Below are positions 29,364 to 29,748 of a stretch of DNA of 29,748 nt, piece after piece (position 1 is the first letter of the stretch; the number at the start of each line of letters is the position of its first letter). The DNA comes from a virus. The DNA lies in the IMG/VR virus record IMGVR_UViG_3300035670_000979, positions 1 to 29,748 of that record; one strand, 5' to 3'. The notes below the pieces were generated by a model. That model had not been told where the DNA came from and searched no databases. It saw only the letters and a program-made list of their open reading frames with translations. The position numbers were made by a program, and so were the translations under genes.

Positions 29364-29748
29364 CTTTGAAATCTCCTCGTTCATACAGATAAGGGATGAT
29401 GACGTTATACAATTCTTCGTAAGTAACGTCAGTCGGGGCAGGAGTTCGGCCATCGTGGCGAACAAACGGATTGATGATAGATGTGCCCGTATTTCCACCA
29501 CGATACTTCCGCAGCATTTCTGCAAAGGGTGCATCATTCATAATCAGTTGCTTAGTGAATGGCGGCTGGCCCCCGGTATTACGATTGCAAAACAAGGTGC
29601 TTGTGCCATGCGTAGATGGGTGATCACAGTATGCCCGATCAGTCTGATCGAGCCCAATGGCATTGCCTGTGGTAAAGTTATGCAGTTCCTTTGTAGTTGC
29701 AGGAATAGCAAACAACCTGTGTCCCCATTTGCCGGTCACAGGTTTCTT
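29350..29748 (-). CDS. Unknown protein, probably 5' truncated by the window edge
   Basis: The frame remains open to the end of the window; a GTG at 29739 lacks a ribosome binding site, so the true start is probably outside. The visible 132 residues include AYCDHPSTHGTSTLFCNRNT, GNTGTSIINPFVRHDGR and a helical end NVIIPYLYERGDFKDAIH. The His/Cys/Asn-rich segment could be a metal or substrate site. I do not recognise the family. It overlaps the next gene by 14 bases and is probably part of the same biosynthetic operon. Confidence 0.55.
   Translation of the reverse strand, partial: KKPVTGKWGHRLFAIPATTKELHNFTTGNAIGLDQTDRAYCDHPSTHGTSTLFCNRNTGGQPPFTKQLIMNDAPFAEMLRKYRGGNTGTSIINPFVRHDGRTPAPTDVTYEELYNVIIPYLYERGDFKDAIH

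Noticed and set aside
1-29748. tRNA genes
   Set aside because: Reading both strands I found no T-loop consensus with matching acceptor and anticodon stems. A dedicated tRNA scan would be needed to exclude them.

Overview
The window is a stretch of a tailed, short-tailed (podovirus-like) dsDNA bacteriophage genome. On the + strand it carries a P22-type tail/DNA-ejection module and a lysis cassette. On the - strand it carries a T7-type replication core (family A DNA polymerase, gp4-like primase-helicase, acidic-tailed ssDNA-binding protein). The host is probably a Gram-negative proteobacterium: there is a GH19-like endolysin without a signal peptide, a holin resembling the three-TM family common in alphaproteobacterial phages and gene transfer agents, and clear sigma70-type promoters. 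No RNA polymerase, integrase, terminase or capsid gene lies in the window, so lifestyle and transcription strategy are only partly visible.

Layout. 1-10.4 kb, + strand: the 3' end of a tail fibre/spike gene, a P22 gp10-like head-completion protein, a small protein, a GNAT-like protein, three probable ejection proteins (one with an S74-like C-terminal module, one a 1349-residue protein with a zincin-like HEALGH motif), then a lysis cassette (XhlA-like membrane protein, endolysin, holin). The genes are tightly overlapped and end at a strong bidirectional terminator at about 10.42-10.45 kb where the two gene blocks converge.

10.5-22.3 kb, - strand: nucleotide metabolism and replication. It encodes a class II (B12-dependent) ribonucleotide reductase, a MazG-like pyrophosphohydrolase, a DUF3310 protein, a metallophosphoesterase, a Cas4/RecB-type nuclease, SSB, DNA polymerase and primase-helicase, plus several small ORFs. 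Four free-standing HNH/endonuclease VII-type genes sit exactly at the 3' ends of core genes (nrdJ, nuclease, ssb, helicase), overlapping them by 4-14 nt. Two near-consensus sigma70 promoters (upstream of ssb and upstream of the helicase block) read in the - direction.

22.2-29.7 kb, - strand: an accessory biosynthetic island. It encodes an ATP-grasp ligase, a glutamine-synthetase-fold amidoligase, a second amidoligase resembling the phiEco32 type-2 COOH-NH2 ligase, a class II (Ntn) glutamine amidotransferase with an added zinc-binding tail, a class I/C26-type glutamine amidotransferase or gamma-glutamyl hydrolase, and several proteins of unknown function. From the known chemistry of these families, the island should form amide bonds on carboxylates using ATP and ammonia or an amine, making a peptide-like metabolite or modifying a protein or envelope component. 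The product is unknown. This is the most promising system in the window. Between the C26-type gene and the next gene lies a 101-bp imperfect inverted repeat, and a perfect sigma70 consensus promoter on the opposite (+) strand fires into it.

Several genes too short for ordinary ORF calling are included: 47, 53, 55 and 25 aa ORFs and two tiny single-TM proteins (21 and 28 aa). No tRNA genes, CRISPR arrays, insertion sequences or attachment sites were recognised, and no gene-free stretch exceeds 300 bases.
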